Below, one piece after another: positions 8,301-14,693 of a DNA stretch of 25,710 bases (positions are counted from its first letter, which is position 1; each line of letters begins with the position of its first letter). Location: the NCBI GenBank assembly GCA_030627905.1, contig DAOVRZ010000090.1, positions 1 to 25,710 on the forward strand, written 5' to 3'. The notes beneath the pieces were generated by a model, which was not told the origin of the DNA, searched no databases, and saw only the letters and a program-made list of their open reading frames with translations. This stretch comes from JAGMES01 sp023128035. Lineage in GTDB: Bacteria > Bacillota > Halanaerobiia > DY22613. The position numbers and the translations under genes were made by a program.

Positions 8301-8597
8301 TTTGACAATTGGATTATTAACGAAGGTGGAAAAGGCCAACTTATATTTACTTCTCATAATTTGAGACCTTTAGAAATGTTAGATAGTAATTCAATAATTT
8401 TTACTACAACGAATCCTCAAAACAGATATATGAGGTTTGCTAATGTTAAAAGCAATAATAATTTAAGAAACCTTTACTATCGGAGTATCAATTTAGGAGG
8501 GCAAAAAGAAAGTATTTATGAAGAAACGAATAGTTATGAAATTAGTCGTACCTTTAGATTTGCAGGGAGGACTATGGATGAAAACATTTGTTTATAG
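8301..8597 (+). pseudogene. AAA-family ATPase (ABC-like) C-terminal remnant
   Basis: The frame FDNWIINEGGKGQLIFTSHN, LRPLEMLDSNSIIFTTTNPQ, LYYRSINLGGQKE resembles the C-terminal end of the AAA ATPases common in small defence-type operons. TSHN is in the H-loop position. Walker A and B are missing. A stop (TGA 8298-8300) cuts the frame upstream, where VYHLG may be more of the same protein. The fragment overlaps the start of the TOPRIM-like remnant, as expected for a coupled two-gene operon. Family assignment is from remembered pattern and is tentative. Confidence 0.5.
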
Positions 8598-8704
8598 TTG
8601 AAGGGGTAGTAACAGACAAAATTTCTTTAGCGCTTATAATATTAAAATTCGTAAAAGATAAAGGTTTAAAAGAAAATAAAACAGCTTCATTTAAGAAGTT
8701 GTAG
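8578..8704 (+). pseudogene. TOPRIM-like protein N-terminal remnant
   Basis: ATG 8578 is preceded by GGGAGG and overlaps the ATPase frame. It opens MKTFV, then loses frame in a T run. From 8594 it reads IVEGVVTDKISLALIILKFV and runs to TAG at 8702. The VEG...TD beginning is the TOPRIM glutamate motif. ATPase-plus-TOPRIM gene pairs are a recurrent anti-phage arrangement, so this is inferred to be a dead system of that type. Only about 40 residues remain. Confidence 0.4.
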
Positions 8705-8790
8705 ATGTAGAGCTTGGAGCTGGTTACTTGAAGAGAGGACAAAATATGTGAAGGAAATTTTTAATTTAAAAGATAGTATTTTAAATGATG

Positions 8791-8821
8791 CCCATGTGAG
8801 AATTACTTACGTGGGTTTTTT
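8791..8821 (+). terminator. Rho-independent terminator
   Basis: CCCATGT (8791-8797) pairs with ACGTGGG (8809-8815), with one G-T pair, across an 11-base loop. Six Ts follow directly. It closes the decayed 8.2-8.8 kb transcription unit. Confidence 0.7.
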
Positions 8822-9132
8822 CTTTGGTGTATCGACCAATTTAACTAATAAAGTTGCCTCTTCCAATACGGAGTGCTTTTCCTTAATTTTTATTTTGGGA
8901 AGATACTTATATTAGTATAAATCATATTAAATAATTTTATGCATAGTTACATCAAAATATTTTAAAAAGTTATTGAGTGGAAGGATAAAATAATTTGATT
9001 GAAAAAGGTGTTTTTGAGATGGACTAATCTAAGTTTTAACAAATAAAAGAGAAACTGCAAAATCAGGTTATTCTCTACCGATAAGTGGTACACTGTAAAA
9101 TTAATTAGGGTAAAGATTAAATCTTTACCTTA

Positions 9133-9270
9133 GTTTTATTGTACTCGGGATATAATAATATCCCGGATGTAACCAGAGTAGGATGTTGGGCTCATGCTAG
9201 ACGAAAATTTCATGAAGCTTTGAATGCAATACAAGATAAAACTAGTAAAACGTTTTTTGTATCTGAATAA
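9133..9270 (+). pseudogene. IS66-family transposase (TnpC) internal fragment, copy 2
   Basis: The frame reads SGYNNIPDVTRVGCWAHARR, KFHEALNAIQDKTSK. This carries the near-perfect IS66 signature GCWAHARRKF. It stops at 9268 and continues in frame as ALCKNQWNKLRN, which corresponds to a later conserved TnpC stretch. An internal deletion therefore joined two parts before the hsdM tail begins at about 9299. Confidence 0.8.
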
Positions 9271-9298
9271 GCTTTATGTAAAAACCAATGGAATAAAT

Positions 9299-9438
9299 TA
9301 AGGAACAAGATTATTCTTTAAACCCTGGAAGATATATTGGAGTAGTTATTGAGGATGCTATTAACAGAGGAAGAATTTGAAAGTAATTTTTTCAAAGAAA
9401 TAGATATAGAACAAGTGATACTACAAGTAAAGGAATGA
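9299..9438 (+). pseudogene. hsdM: hsdM C-terminal remnant, copy 2
   Basis: KEQDYSLNPGRYIGVVIEDA retains the intact SLNPGRY motif of HsdM. A 2-base deletion relative to copy 1, at about 9358-9361, shifts the frame. After it, EEFESNFFKEIDIEQVILQ runs on to TGA at 9436-9438, which appears to be the ancestral end of hsdM, 5 bases before the next ATG. Confidence 0.75.
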
Positions 9439-9443
9439 AAAGT

Positions 9444-9566
9444 ATGAATGAATATATTAAGGTGCCGAATTGGTTGAATTTAAATGAGCGATTTGAAAGT
9501 GAGTATATTAAGATTTTTTTAAATAATGATGTTCAAATTGATAATGTTTGCAAACAGGTTACATAA
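9444..9566 (+). pseudogene. 5' end of the sigma-like gene, truncated copy
   Basis: ATG 9444 gives MNEYIKVPNWLNLNERFESE, nearly identical to the start of the large protein at 2753. It then reads KIFLNNDVQID before diverging and stopping at 9564-9566. The five extra codons (about 9511-9525) are missing from the intact copy. It confirms that translation starts at this Met and not upstream. Confidence 0.7.
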
Positions 9567-9570
9567 TGAT

Positions 9571-9830
9571 TTACACTTTAAATTCTAGAAAACTAGGAAA
9601 GGTTATGTTAAACTCTACATTACCTGTACAGAGTGTTAGCGGAATGGTTGTAGACTTTACCATATTCCCCTAGATGAGTAATGTGTTTATCCCCGTATAA
9701 ACGTTAAAATCCTGTGCATCAACAGCATTAACAGTTACAGTTGTATTCCCTATGGGAATCTAATATAACTCGAAGACTACCGACGTATCACCTGTAAACC
9801 TTCTCCTCATTAAATACCGTTCTATTGGAA
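9571..9830 (-). pseudogene. Minus-strand fragment of a possible surface/secreted protein
   Basis: Read on the minus strand, the frame gives IPIGNTTVTVNAVDAQDFNV, YTGINTLLI, a TAG, then GNMVKSTTIPLTLC and GNVEFNITFPSFLEFKV before a stop at 9571-9573. The alternating Thr/Val and Asn pattern is like beta-sandwich repeats of cell-surface proteins. Two in-frame stops show it is dead. Family not identified. Confidence 0.3.
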
Positions 9831-9920
9831 GCATGGACTATAACCTGGATTTTGGTATGCTGAATGTCGTTCGATGTCTTATTTTAAATTTTAACGTCAA
9901 AAATAAAAGAAAAGTTATAT

Positions 9921-9949
9921 TTGACTTTTTTATATTTAAATGTTACTAT
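9921..9949 (+). promoter_or_regulatory. Promoter of the secreted-protein gene at 10086
   Basis: TTGACT (9921-9926) and TACTAT (9944-9949) have an exact 17-base spacer. The predicted transcript start near 9956 gives a leader of about 130 bases. Confidence 0.55.
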
Positions 9950-9960
9950 TAATTTAATCT

Positions 9961-10008
9961 AAAATTAACATTATTTTTAAGAGGCCTCTTGTCAAGTGAG
10001 TTAATTTT
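9961..10008 (+). promoter_or_regulatory. Nested inverted repeats in the leader of the secreted-protein gene
   Basis: AAAATTAAC (9961-9969) pairs with GTTAATTTT (10000-10008). Between them is a perfect 12-bp palindrome, AAGAGGCCTCTT (9979-9990). The position just after the predicted transcription start fits an operator or a structured leader RNA. The regulator is unknown. Confidence 0.4.
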
Positions 10009-10085
10009 AAGCAAAAAATCATTTATATGGCAAATACTTTTAAGAAACCTGGCTTATAGAAAAAATAAATAGGGAGTGTAAAAAA

Positions 10086-10655
10086 ATGAAAAGAAATATT
10101 CTGAGTTTAACGTTAATTTTATGTTTGATCCTTTCCTTTACAGTTGTTGCCAATGCGGTCCGTGATAAAGTTAAAGTATCTGATAAGAATCTTAAAGGGG
10201 AAGCCCCTGAAGAATTTCCAATTACAATTTATGCAGGAACTTACAATCTATCAGACACTAATTCAATGACGTATAGTGATGGAACCCTTTATAGCGAATT
10301 TGATGTAACTCTAGATGATAATTTTTTTGGTTCTTCTGTTACTGGTGATTCACGTGCTGCCTGGACTGGATTAGACCCATATAATTGTGATAGTATCAGA
10401 CTTACTGATACTATCAAATTAACAGGGATAAGTGTATCCATAAATGTAGGTTCATCCTGGGGAGTAACCGGTGGTATAACCTCTAAAACAGCTACCTGGA
10501 GCAAAGAGTATAGTGATGAATTTTCCATTGACCATACTTTCCAGGACATAACTTTTGATGGGGTAGATTTATACTATAGACAGACTGCAACTGGAGATTT
10601 TAGTTTCGGAACTGACAACTTTACTACAACTGCAACAGATACTGTCTGGCCATAA
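10086..10655 (+). CDS. Secreted protein of unknown function (189 aa)
   Basis: Starts at ATG 10086 after GGGAGTG. Residues 1-24 are a classical Sec signal peptide (MKRN, a long hydrophobic stretch, ANA cleavage site before VRD). The mature part is acidic and rich in Thr, Ser, Asp, Gly and aromatic residues, without Lys-rich helices. This is typical of an extracellular beta-sheet protein, for example SVSINVGSSWGVTGGITSKT and FSFGTDNFTTTATDTVWP. There are no cysteines except one in YNCDS and no recognised domain. It has its own promoter, structured leader and terminator. The neighbouring genes at 10750 and 12566 are also exported, suggesting a common envelope or secreted function. Confidence 0.75.
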   Translation: MKRNILSLTLILCLILSFTVVANAVRDKVKVSDKNLKGEAPEEFPITIYAGTYNLSDTNSMTYSDGTLYSEFDVTLDDNFFGSSVTGDSRAAWTGLDPYNCDSIRLTDTIKLTGISVSINVGSSWGVTGGITSKTATWSKEYSDEFSIDHTFQDITFDGVDLYYRQTATGDFSFGTDNFTTTATDTVWP

Positions 10656-10673
10656 AAACCCATAACATATAAA

Positions 10674-10710
10674 AGAAGAGTAAGATAAAATCTTACTCTT
10701 CTCTCTTCTT
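10674..10710 (+). terminator. Terminator after the 189-aa secreted gene
   Basis: AGAAGAGTAAGAT (10674-10686) and ATCTTACTCTTCT (10690-10702) form a perfect 13-bp stem with an AAA loop. A pyrimidine-rich tail follows (CTCTTCTTTTC). Confidence 0.75.
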
Positions 10711-10749
10711 TTCATTTATTTAATTATATAAAAAAAGTGAGGACTAATA

Positions 10750-12534
10750 ATGATTAAAAGAATGATAAAGTTATTTTTAATTATGATCTTTATTATCTGC
10801 CTATTAATTATACCTGCTTCAGCCATCAAGGAAAATGATAGGAAAATATCTATTGACTATAAATTATTATCTAAAATGTATTTTGAAACAGATTCTATTG
10901 CTTTTTTTAATTGGGATACACTATATGACCAGTTTAATACCAGACTTAATATTTATAATATTAACTGGCTTTTAACTATGCAAAATGAATTAAACATAGA
11001 TCTAGAGGCACAAAGCAAAGAAGAAATAATCTCCTTTCTAGATAAGATTAACTATGATCTACTAAGCCAGAAAAATTTATTTGAAATATTAAATATAGTA
11101 AAGACAGAAAAAATGATCTTTGGTCAGATGAAAAATGACCAGGTATATTTAAAAAGAATACTTGAACTTTATGATAAAGATGGTTTATTTTTGTTAGAAA
11201 GCAAAACAGATAATATGACCCAAAAAATAATAGCTACCAATCTCTCACTGCAAATATTTGATCTTATAGGCAGAATTCCAGAAGATCTACTTCAAAATAT
11301 AAAAACAAAAAATATTAGTTTATTGGAAGCAGAAGATTATTTTAACTATCAACTAGAAAATGTTAAAAAGAATCTTTTTACTGGGGGCTTAGTTATAATA
11401 GATAATTTAAGAATAATAGATAAATACTGTCAGGAAAGCATGAAACCTCATATTAAATCCAAATTAAAGTGGATGAATTACTGGCTTACCTGGTTAAATA
11501 ACTATATAAAAAGTTTAAATAATCTATCCATCCCAGCTACTAAAGGAATAATATCATTTAAAAAAATCTACGACTATATAGAACTCGATTGTAATTTTGA
11601 AGAGAGTTATCTCTATAATATCAGCGAGCAGTATATCAAAAAGATGCTTTATAAAGATCTTCAACTGGCTTATAAAGCCCTTCTACTAACAAAAATCTAC
11701 AATAAAGATATATCAACCAATATAAGACCGATTATAGATGATCATCTCAAATATTGGCTTTATAAAACTTATCCTCCATCTATCTTTATAAGAGATGTCT
11801 TTTATGGTCTGATATTGTCAGATAATTATTCTTTTAATTATGATAAAGATAAAATATTAAAATATCTAGATGATTATATAGAAAATAAAGAATTAGTCAT
11901 AAAAGATCTGTATTATATTAGTAATATTTATAAACAATTAAATCAGGAATACAGTGAAAAAATTATAGAACTAGTTTCACAAACTCTTACCAATAATTCT
12001 GATTATACTTTTCCAGAAAACATTAGAAATATTTACTTTTCACTTGAACTGGCTAAAAGATATCAGATTAATTTACTATCTGACCTAAATTGGAATATTA
12101 ATAAAAAAAATATAGAAGACCAATTAGTTAAAGTTCAATCTGATATTGAGCTATATTATATTTTACGGACTGCAAAATTACTAAAAATGAATATAAATTC
12201 AGAATTAATACGCGATGCAATTTTTAATTTATACAATGAAGATGGCTTTTTTGTAACTGATACGGTAAATAAAATAGAGAACATTTATTCTACATATAGA
12301 ATGCTCAAATTAATAAAATTATATGATATTACATTAGAGATAGAGCAACTAGAGAATATCTCTAACTATTTAGAGAGTTTGAAAGGAGATTTCGGTGGAT
12401 ATTATATGACTAGGCAGGAGATTAATTATAAAGATGTTGTATTAAATTACAGAAGTAACTTAACATTAAAAAGTTTTTATTGTGGTCTTTCTTCTGTAGA
12501 AATAATAAATGAGTTCTTTTTCAATCAAAAATAA
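10750..12534 (+). CDS. Exported, all-helical protein with alpha/alpha-toroid-like repeats
   Basis: A 594-residue protein with an N-terminal signal peptide or anchor (MIKRMIKLFLIMIF... ending near ASA at residues 24-26). GTGAGGA precedes the ATG. The rest is helical and rich in Tyr, Leu, Ile, Lys and Asn. Three segments have the look of prenyltransferase/squalene-cyclase-type repeats: LYDKDGLFLLESKTDN at about residue 138, LYNEDGFFVTDTVNKIEN near 498, and LKGDFGGYYMTRQE near 551. Each is followed by a helix pair. No DxDD catalytic motif was seen, so a terpenoid-cyclase reaction is not claimed. It follows the 189-aa gene after a terminator and precedes the 91-aa gene by 31 bases. Function unknown; probably extracytoplasmic. 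Confidence 0.7.
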   Translation: MIKRMIKLFLIMIFIICLLIIPASAIKENDRKISIDYKLLSKMYFETDSIAFFNWDTLYDQFNTRLNIYNINWLLTMQNELNIDLEAQSKEEIISFLDKINYDLLSQKNLFEILNIVKTEKMIFGQMKNDQVYLKRILELYDKDGLFLLESKTDNMTQKIIATNLSLQIFDLIGRIPEDLLQNIKTKNISLLEAEDYFNYQLENVKKNLFTGGLVIIDNLRIIDKYCQESMKPHIKSKLKWMNYWLTWLNNYIKSLNNLSIPATKGIISFKKIYDYIELDCNFEESYLYNISEQYIKKMLYKDLQLAYKALLLTKIYNKDISTNIRPIIDDHLKYWLYKTYPPSIFIRDVFYGLILSDNYSFNYDKDKILKYLDDYIENKELVIKDLYYISNIYKQLNQEYSEKIIELVSQTLTNNSDYTFPENIRNIYFSLELAKRYQINLLSDLNWNINKKNIEDQLVKVQSDIELYYILRTAKLLKMNINSELIRDAIFNLYNEDGFFVTDTVNKIENIYSTYRMLKLIKLYDITLEIEQLENISNYLESLKGDFGGYYMTRQEINYKDVVLNYRSNLTLKSFYCGLSSVEIINEFFFNQK

Positions 12535-12565
12535 CAAACTAGAAAGTCATCAATAGGAGGTAATT

Positions 12566-12841
12566 ATGAGAGAGAGTACTAAATTTTTGATTATTATTGG
12601 ACTAATAATAGTAGTGGTGTTAATGTTAAGACCTGCTAAAACCCCTCCCCCTAATATTCAATTACAGCAAAACTCAACTGAAACCGTTCTTACTCTTGGT
12701 ACAAATAGGATAGCTATTATTACCACTAATAGAAAATCAGGAAATTATGGTGGCATTTTAATATTTGAATATGATTCGGAAAGAAATGATCTCGTACTGA
12801 CAGGAAAATTTAATTATGCAGAGTATATCCGTAATCCATGA
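12566..12841 (+). CDS. Small membrane-anchored protein of unknown function
   Basis: 91 residues. The ATG at 12566 follows a good AGGAGG site, 31 bases after the preceding gene, so the two are probably co-transcribed. Residues about 7-22 (FLIIIGLIIVVVLML) are one transmembrane helix. The rest, after a Pro-rich stretch (KTPPPN), is a short polar domain with beta character (RIAIITTNRKSGNYGGILIF). Orientation is likely N-in with the domain outside. No family recognised. Confidence 0.65.
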   Translation: MRESTKFLIIIGLIIVVVLMLRPAKTPPPNIQLQQNSTETVLTLGTNRIAIITTNRKSGNYGGILIFEYDSERNDLVLTGKFNYAEYIRNP

Positions 12842-12844
12842 AGA

Positions 12845-12879
12845 TAATTATTTTAAATAGATACCTATTAAAATAATTA
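12845..12879 (+). terminator. AT-rich hairpin after the exported-protein operon
   Basis: AATTATTTTAA (12846-12856) pairs with TTAAAATAATT (12868-12878), with TAG/CTA continuing the stem after a one-base bulge. It begins 4 bases after the stop codon but lacks a T run, so termination is possible rather than certain. Confidence 0.35.
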
Positions 12880-13104
12880 GTATATGGTAGGTAGTGGACA
12901 TTATTAATAAAAAATGTTTTTTTAGGTATTTTAAGTCTGGTTATACTTAACTTTTGTTTATTGTAATATATTGATTATAATAAAGACATCTCATATAAAT
13001 AGAATGCCATTTTCTAAATCTATATCATGTCATTTTAAGTTTAAGACTTCTTAGATTTTCAAACCACATCCATATAGTATTCTTATAAGGAGTTGTAAGA
13101 CAAG
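12880..13104. other. Non-coding stretch with no recognisable content
   Basis: Very AT-rich, with stops in all frames and no convincing hairpin. I see no gene remnant on either strand. Confidence 0.4.
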
Positions 13105-13281
13105 ATGTCTATTAGGAGAAACATTGGAAACAGGATAATTGTCACACGAAAAAAATGGCTACAAAAATTCAATAAAAATTTATTGAATTTTATAATGATT
13201 TGTAATTCTAGTAATAAAAAGAGATTTATTATTACTGACATGGATTATATTAGAAAAAATATTTCGCAATGGACAAAGTAA
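13105..13281 (+). CDS. Small unidentified ORF (58 aa)
   Basis: MSIRRNIGNRIIVTRKKWLQ... ends ISQWTK. It is strongly basic with a hydrophobic middle (LLNFIMIC). AAGGAG lies about 12 bases before the ATG, longer than ideal. It overlaps by a few codons the next small ORF at 13269 in another frame. Nothing recognised; it may be chance or the remnant of a larger gene. Confidence 0.25.
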   Translation: MSIRRNIGNRIIVTRKKWLQKFNKNLLNFIMICNSSNKKRFIITDMDYIRKNISQWTK

Positions 13282-13373
13282 ATGATTTTGATAAAGTTTT
13301 TAGCGAAGGTAGTGAAATGGGAATTTATACAAATGATTTAGCATTGGATGAAGTCTATCTATCTCCTGTTTAG
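13269..13373 (+). CDS. Small unidentified ORF (34 aa)
   Basis: MDKVNDFDKVFSEGSEMGIY... ends YLSPV. It is acidic, overlaps the end of the 58-aa ORF and has no clear ribosome-binding site. The two overlapping frames could be one decayed gene broken by a frameshift. Low confidence. Confidence 0.2.
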   Translation: MDKVNDFDKVFSEGSEMGIYTNDLALDEVYLSPV

Positions 13374-13451
13374 TGTTTAATAAAGCCAGAAAGGGAAACC
13401 TTGTCTTTAATAAATGACGAGAGTTAATATTTCTGAATAACAAGCCATTTC

Positions 13452-13460
13452 TGTAAAGGC
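13452..13460 (+). repeat. 9-bp target-site duplication, left copy
   Basis: TGTAAAGGC directly abuts the left terminal inverted repeat of the element at 13461. An identical copy at 14126-14134 abuts the right end. Confidence 0.85.
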
Positions 13461-13564
13461 CAGCTCTAACGAGTAAAAAGTTTTCGATATAATAATTTCC
13501 AAAAATGAATAAATATGATATAATTAGATATTATGTTGATTTATAGACATTTGGAGGGATTATT

Positions 13565-13744
13565 ATGATAAGAAAAACTAGAAAACAAAAAAGAGAAGAA
13601 GAAAAAAAATTAAATTTTTTCGAAAAGTTTATGAGGATAAAAAAGCACTTTTTTAAGGATATAAATTCAAAGTTAAGGAATGTAAAAGATAGAAGAAATC
13701 AAAGCTATATAGAATACGGAACATATATGTTGTTTAGACTATAA
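13565..13744 (+). pseudogene. Transposase N-terminal fragment (59 codons)
   Basis: ATG 13565 follows TGGAGGGA. MIRKTRKQKREEEKKLNFFE... KLRNVKDRRNQSYIEYG resembles the basic N-terminus of DDE transposases with a KDPRNKSY-like motif. It stops at 13742 just after the deletion junction. A diverged copy of the same start is at 25598. Confidence 0.55.
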
Positions 13745-13946
13745 TGCTATGAAAAATCATTATTTATTAATTCAAATAGCTGATATTATAAGGCAATTAT
13801 TTGAAAAAGGTACTGATACTATGAAGTGTTTAAAAATCGGGATAAAAGAAATATCTTCAAGGATATTGGAATCTTTTCGACGAGATACACTAACCACTGA
13901 AGATATTGTTAGATTAAACAAACGGATTCAAATACGACGTTTATGA
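13737..13946 (+). pseudogene. Transposase C-terminal fragment
   Basis: The frame DYNAMKNHYLLIQIADIIRQ, LFEKGTDTMK, ISSRILESFRRDTLTTEDI ending RIQIRRL matches what I recall as the C-terminus of a transposase (KNHYLLIQIADI after the catalytic Glu). It is one frame off from the N-terminal part because the whole catalytic middle has been deleted. I cannot name the IS family with certainty. Confidence 0.55.
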
Positions 13947-14125
13947 CATATTTATGATACCAGGAGGTGATGAAACAAAACTATGTAAAATTTAAAAATT
14001 CAAAAACAAAATGTAGTATTCTTTTTTAATAAAAATTCTAGAATGTAAATTGTAAATTTTAACAATTATACAAAGATAAATTTTTCTTTTTTATTGATCG
14101 AATAATATTTTACTCGTTAGAGCTG

Positions 14126-14134
14126 TGTAAAGGC
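14126..14134 (+). repeat. 9-bp target-site duplication, right copy
   Basis: TGTAAAGGC immediately follows the right inverted repeat, identical to 13452-13460. Confidence 0.85.
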
Positions 14135-14142
14135 ATACAATA

Positions 14143-14171
14143 TTGACCTTAAGAAAAAACAAAGGTATAAT
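14143..14171 (+). promoter_or_regulatory. Strong sigma-A-type promoter for the structured RNA
   Basis: TTGACC (14143-14148), a 17-base spacer and a consensus TATAAT (14166-14171). Transcription should start near 14178, exactly at the small hairpin that opens the RNA. The transposon inserted 9 bases upstream of the -35 box and left the promoter intact. Confidence 0.75.
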
Positions 14172-14177
14172 ATAATG

Positions 14178-14401
14178 CAGTTAAAACCTGCACGTGTAAA
14201 TGAGATGACCATGTGTTCCACTTGGGGACGGAAATTACCAAGAAGCGCCCTGACTAGGGGTAATCAAACTAGTCTGTCGTCTCAAATTTACTTTTATCTG
14301 AGTTTAACATTTACATAACACGATAAAGAAACGAATACTTTTATAATTTGTGAATAGAAGAGACTATGAAATAGCAGAACTGAATTTCATGGTCTTTTTT
14401 T
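14178..14401 (+). ncRNA. Candidate structured non-coding RNA with pseudoknot
   Basis: About 220 nt between a consensus promoter and a strong terminator, with no coding frame of useful length. Hand-folding gives a 5' hairpin TGCAG/CTGCA (14176-14192) and a closing helix of 6+8 bp. In that helix GTAAAT (14196-14201) pairs with ATTTAC (14286-14291), and GAGATGAC (14202-14209) with GTCGTCTC (14276-14283). Inside it is a hairpin, CCATGTG/CACTTGG with a TTC loop (14209-14225). A second arm pairs ATTAC (14234-14238) with GTAAT (14260-14264) and is capped by CCCT/AGGG. Its loop GACT (14252-14255) can pair with AGTC (14271-14274), making a pseudoknot. CATTTAC (14308-14314) and CACG (14319-14322) could compete for the 5' strand of the closing helix, a switch-like feature. 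I do not recognise a known RNA class. Confidence 0.6.
14362..14401 (+). terminator. Terminator of the structured RNA
   Basis: GACTATGAAAT (14362-14372) pairs with ATTTCATGGTC (14384-14394) over 11 bp with one G-T pair and an 11-base loop. Seven Ts follow (14395-14401). Confidence 0.85.
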
Positions 14402-14424
14402 GTTTTAAAAAACCTTCCAACAAA

Positions 14425-14550
14425 TTAGCGCTGAAAAGTTTCATTGTAGAAGGTTATTCCAGTATGAATAATTTCGTAAACAAAATCTGCAGGATCATTA
14501 GTATTCAGTTTATCCGATGAATATGGGATAGCCTTCTTGTGACCCTGCAT
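14425..14550 (-). pseudogene. Minus-strand 41-codon fragment of unknown protein
   Basis: On the minus strand, MQGHKKAIPYSSDKLNTNDP, ADFVYEIIHTGITFYNETFQ ends at TAA (14425-14427). The composition looks like real protein and the frame remains readable upstream to a stop (VFYSF before the Met), so it appears to be the C-terminus of a larger lost gene. I do not recognise the family. It lies between the RNA terminator and jetA. Confidence 0.3.
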
Positions 14551-14693
14551 AAAACTATAAAAAACTCATTTTCGCATTAAACTTACCCCCATAAACGTAT
14601 ACTCCCCCACTATTTCGGCAATATTAGAAGGAAAAGCCCTCTTATTCGAGAATATTGAGGAGAATAGTAAAATTATATTTGGAGGAACTAATG

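Larger units (their letters stand above)
8868..9566 (+). repeat. Copy 2 of the duplicated IS66 / hsdM / sigma-like 5' cassette
   Basis: Direct-orientation, diverged copy of 1276-2840 without the roughly 800-base istB-containing part. It holds an imperfect palindrome at about 9105-9135, an IS66 fragment, an hsdM tail and the first 40 codons of the sigma-like gene. Its hsdM end is better preserved than in copy 1, while its sigma-like gene is truncated. The two copies complement each other for reconstructing the ancestor. Confidence 0.75.
13461..14125 (+). mobile_element. 665-bp internally deleted transposon with terminal inverted repeats
   Basis: The left end CAGCTCTAACGAGTAAAA (13461-13478) is the exact reverse complement of the right end (14108-14125). 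The similarity continues imperfectly inward for about 15 more bases (TCGAT, AATAA). It is bracketed by the 9-bp duplication TGTAAAGGC, which proves transposition as a unit. Inside are only the N-terminal and C-terminal parts of a transposase, joined out of frame near 13735, so it cannot move by itself but may be mobilised in trans. Removing the element and one TSD copy restores continuous DNA leading into the promoter at 14143. A second copy of the left part lies at 25489-25710. Confidence 0.85.

Noticed and set aside
10289..10549. Minus-strand frame opposite the 189-aa secreted protein
   Set aside because: The plus-strand gene has a signal peptide, promoter and terminator; the antisense frame has no independent support.
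10750..12534. Terpene or squalene cyclase enzyme
   Set aside because: The toroid-like repeats are suggestive, but no DxDD or other catalytic Asp motif was seen and the protein is exported, so no enzymatic activity is claimed.
14216..14231. CACTTGGGGACGG stretch as an IS200/RAYT-type end
   Set aside because: It resembles a motif often seen near such elements, but here it is paired inside the RNA fold, no second end is visible, and there is no transposase.
14178..14401. 6S RNA, tmRNA, SRP RNA or a standard riboswitch
   Set aside because: The fold and conserved core sequences I know for these classes (for example the 6S long bubble hairpin, the SRP tetraloop domain, TPP, SAM, cobalamin and T-box cores) are not present, so it is left as an unassigned candidate.
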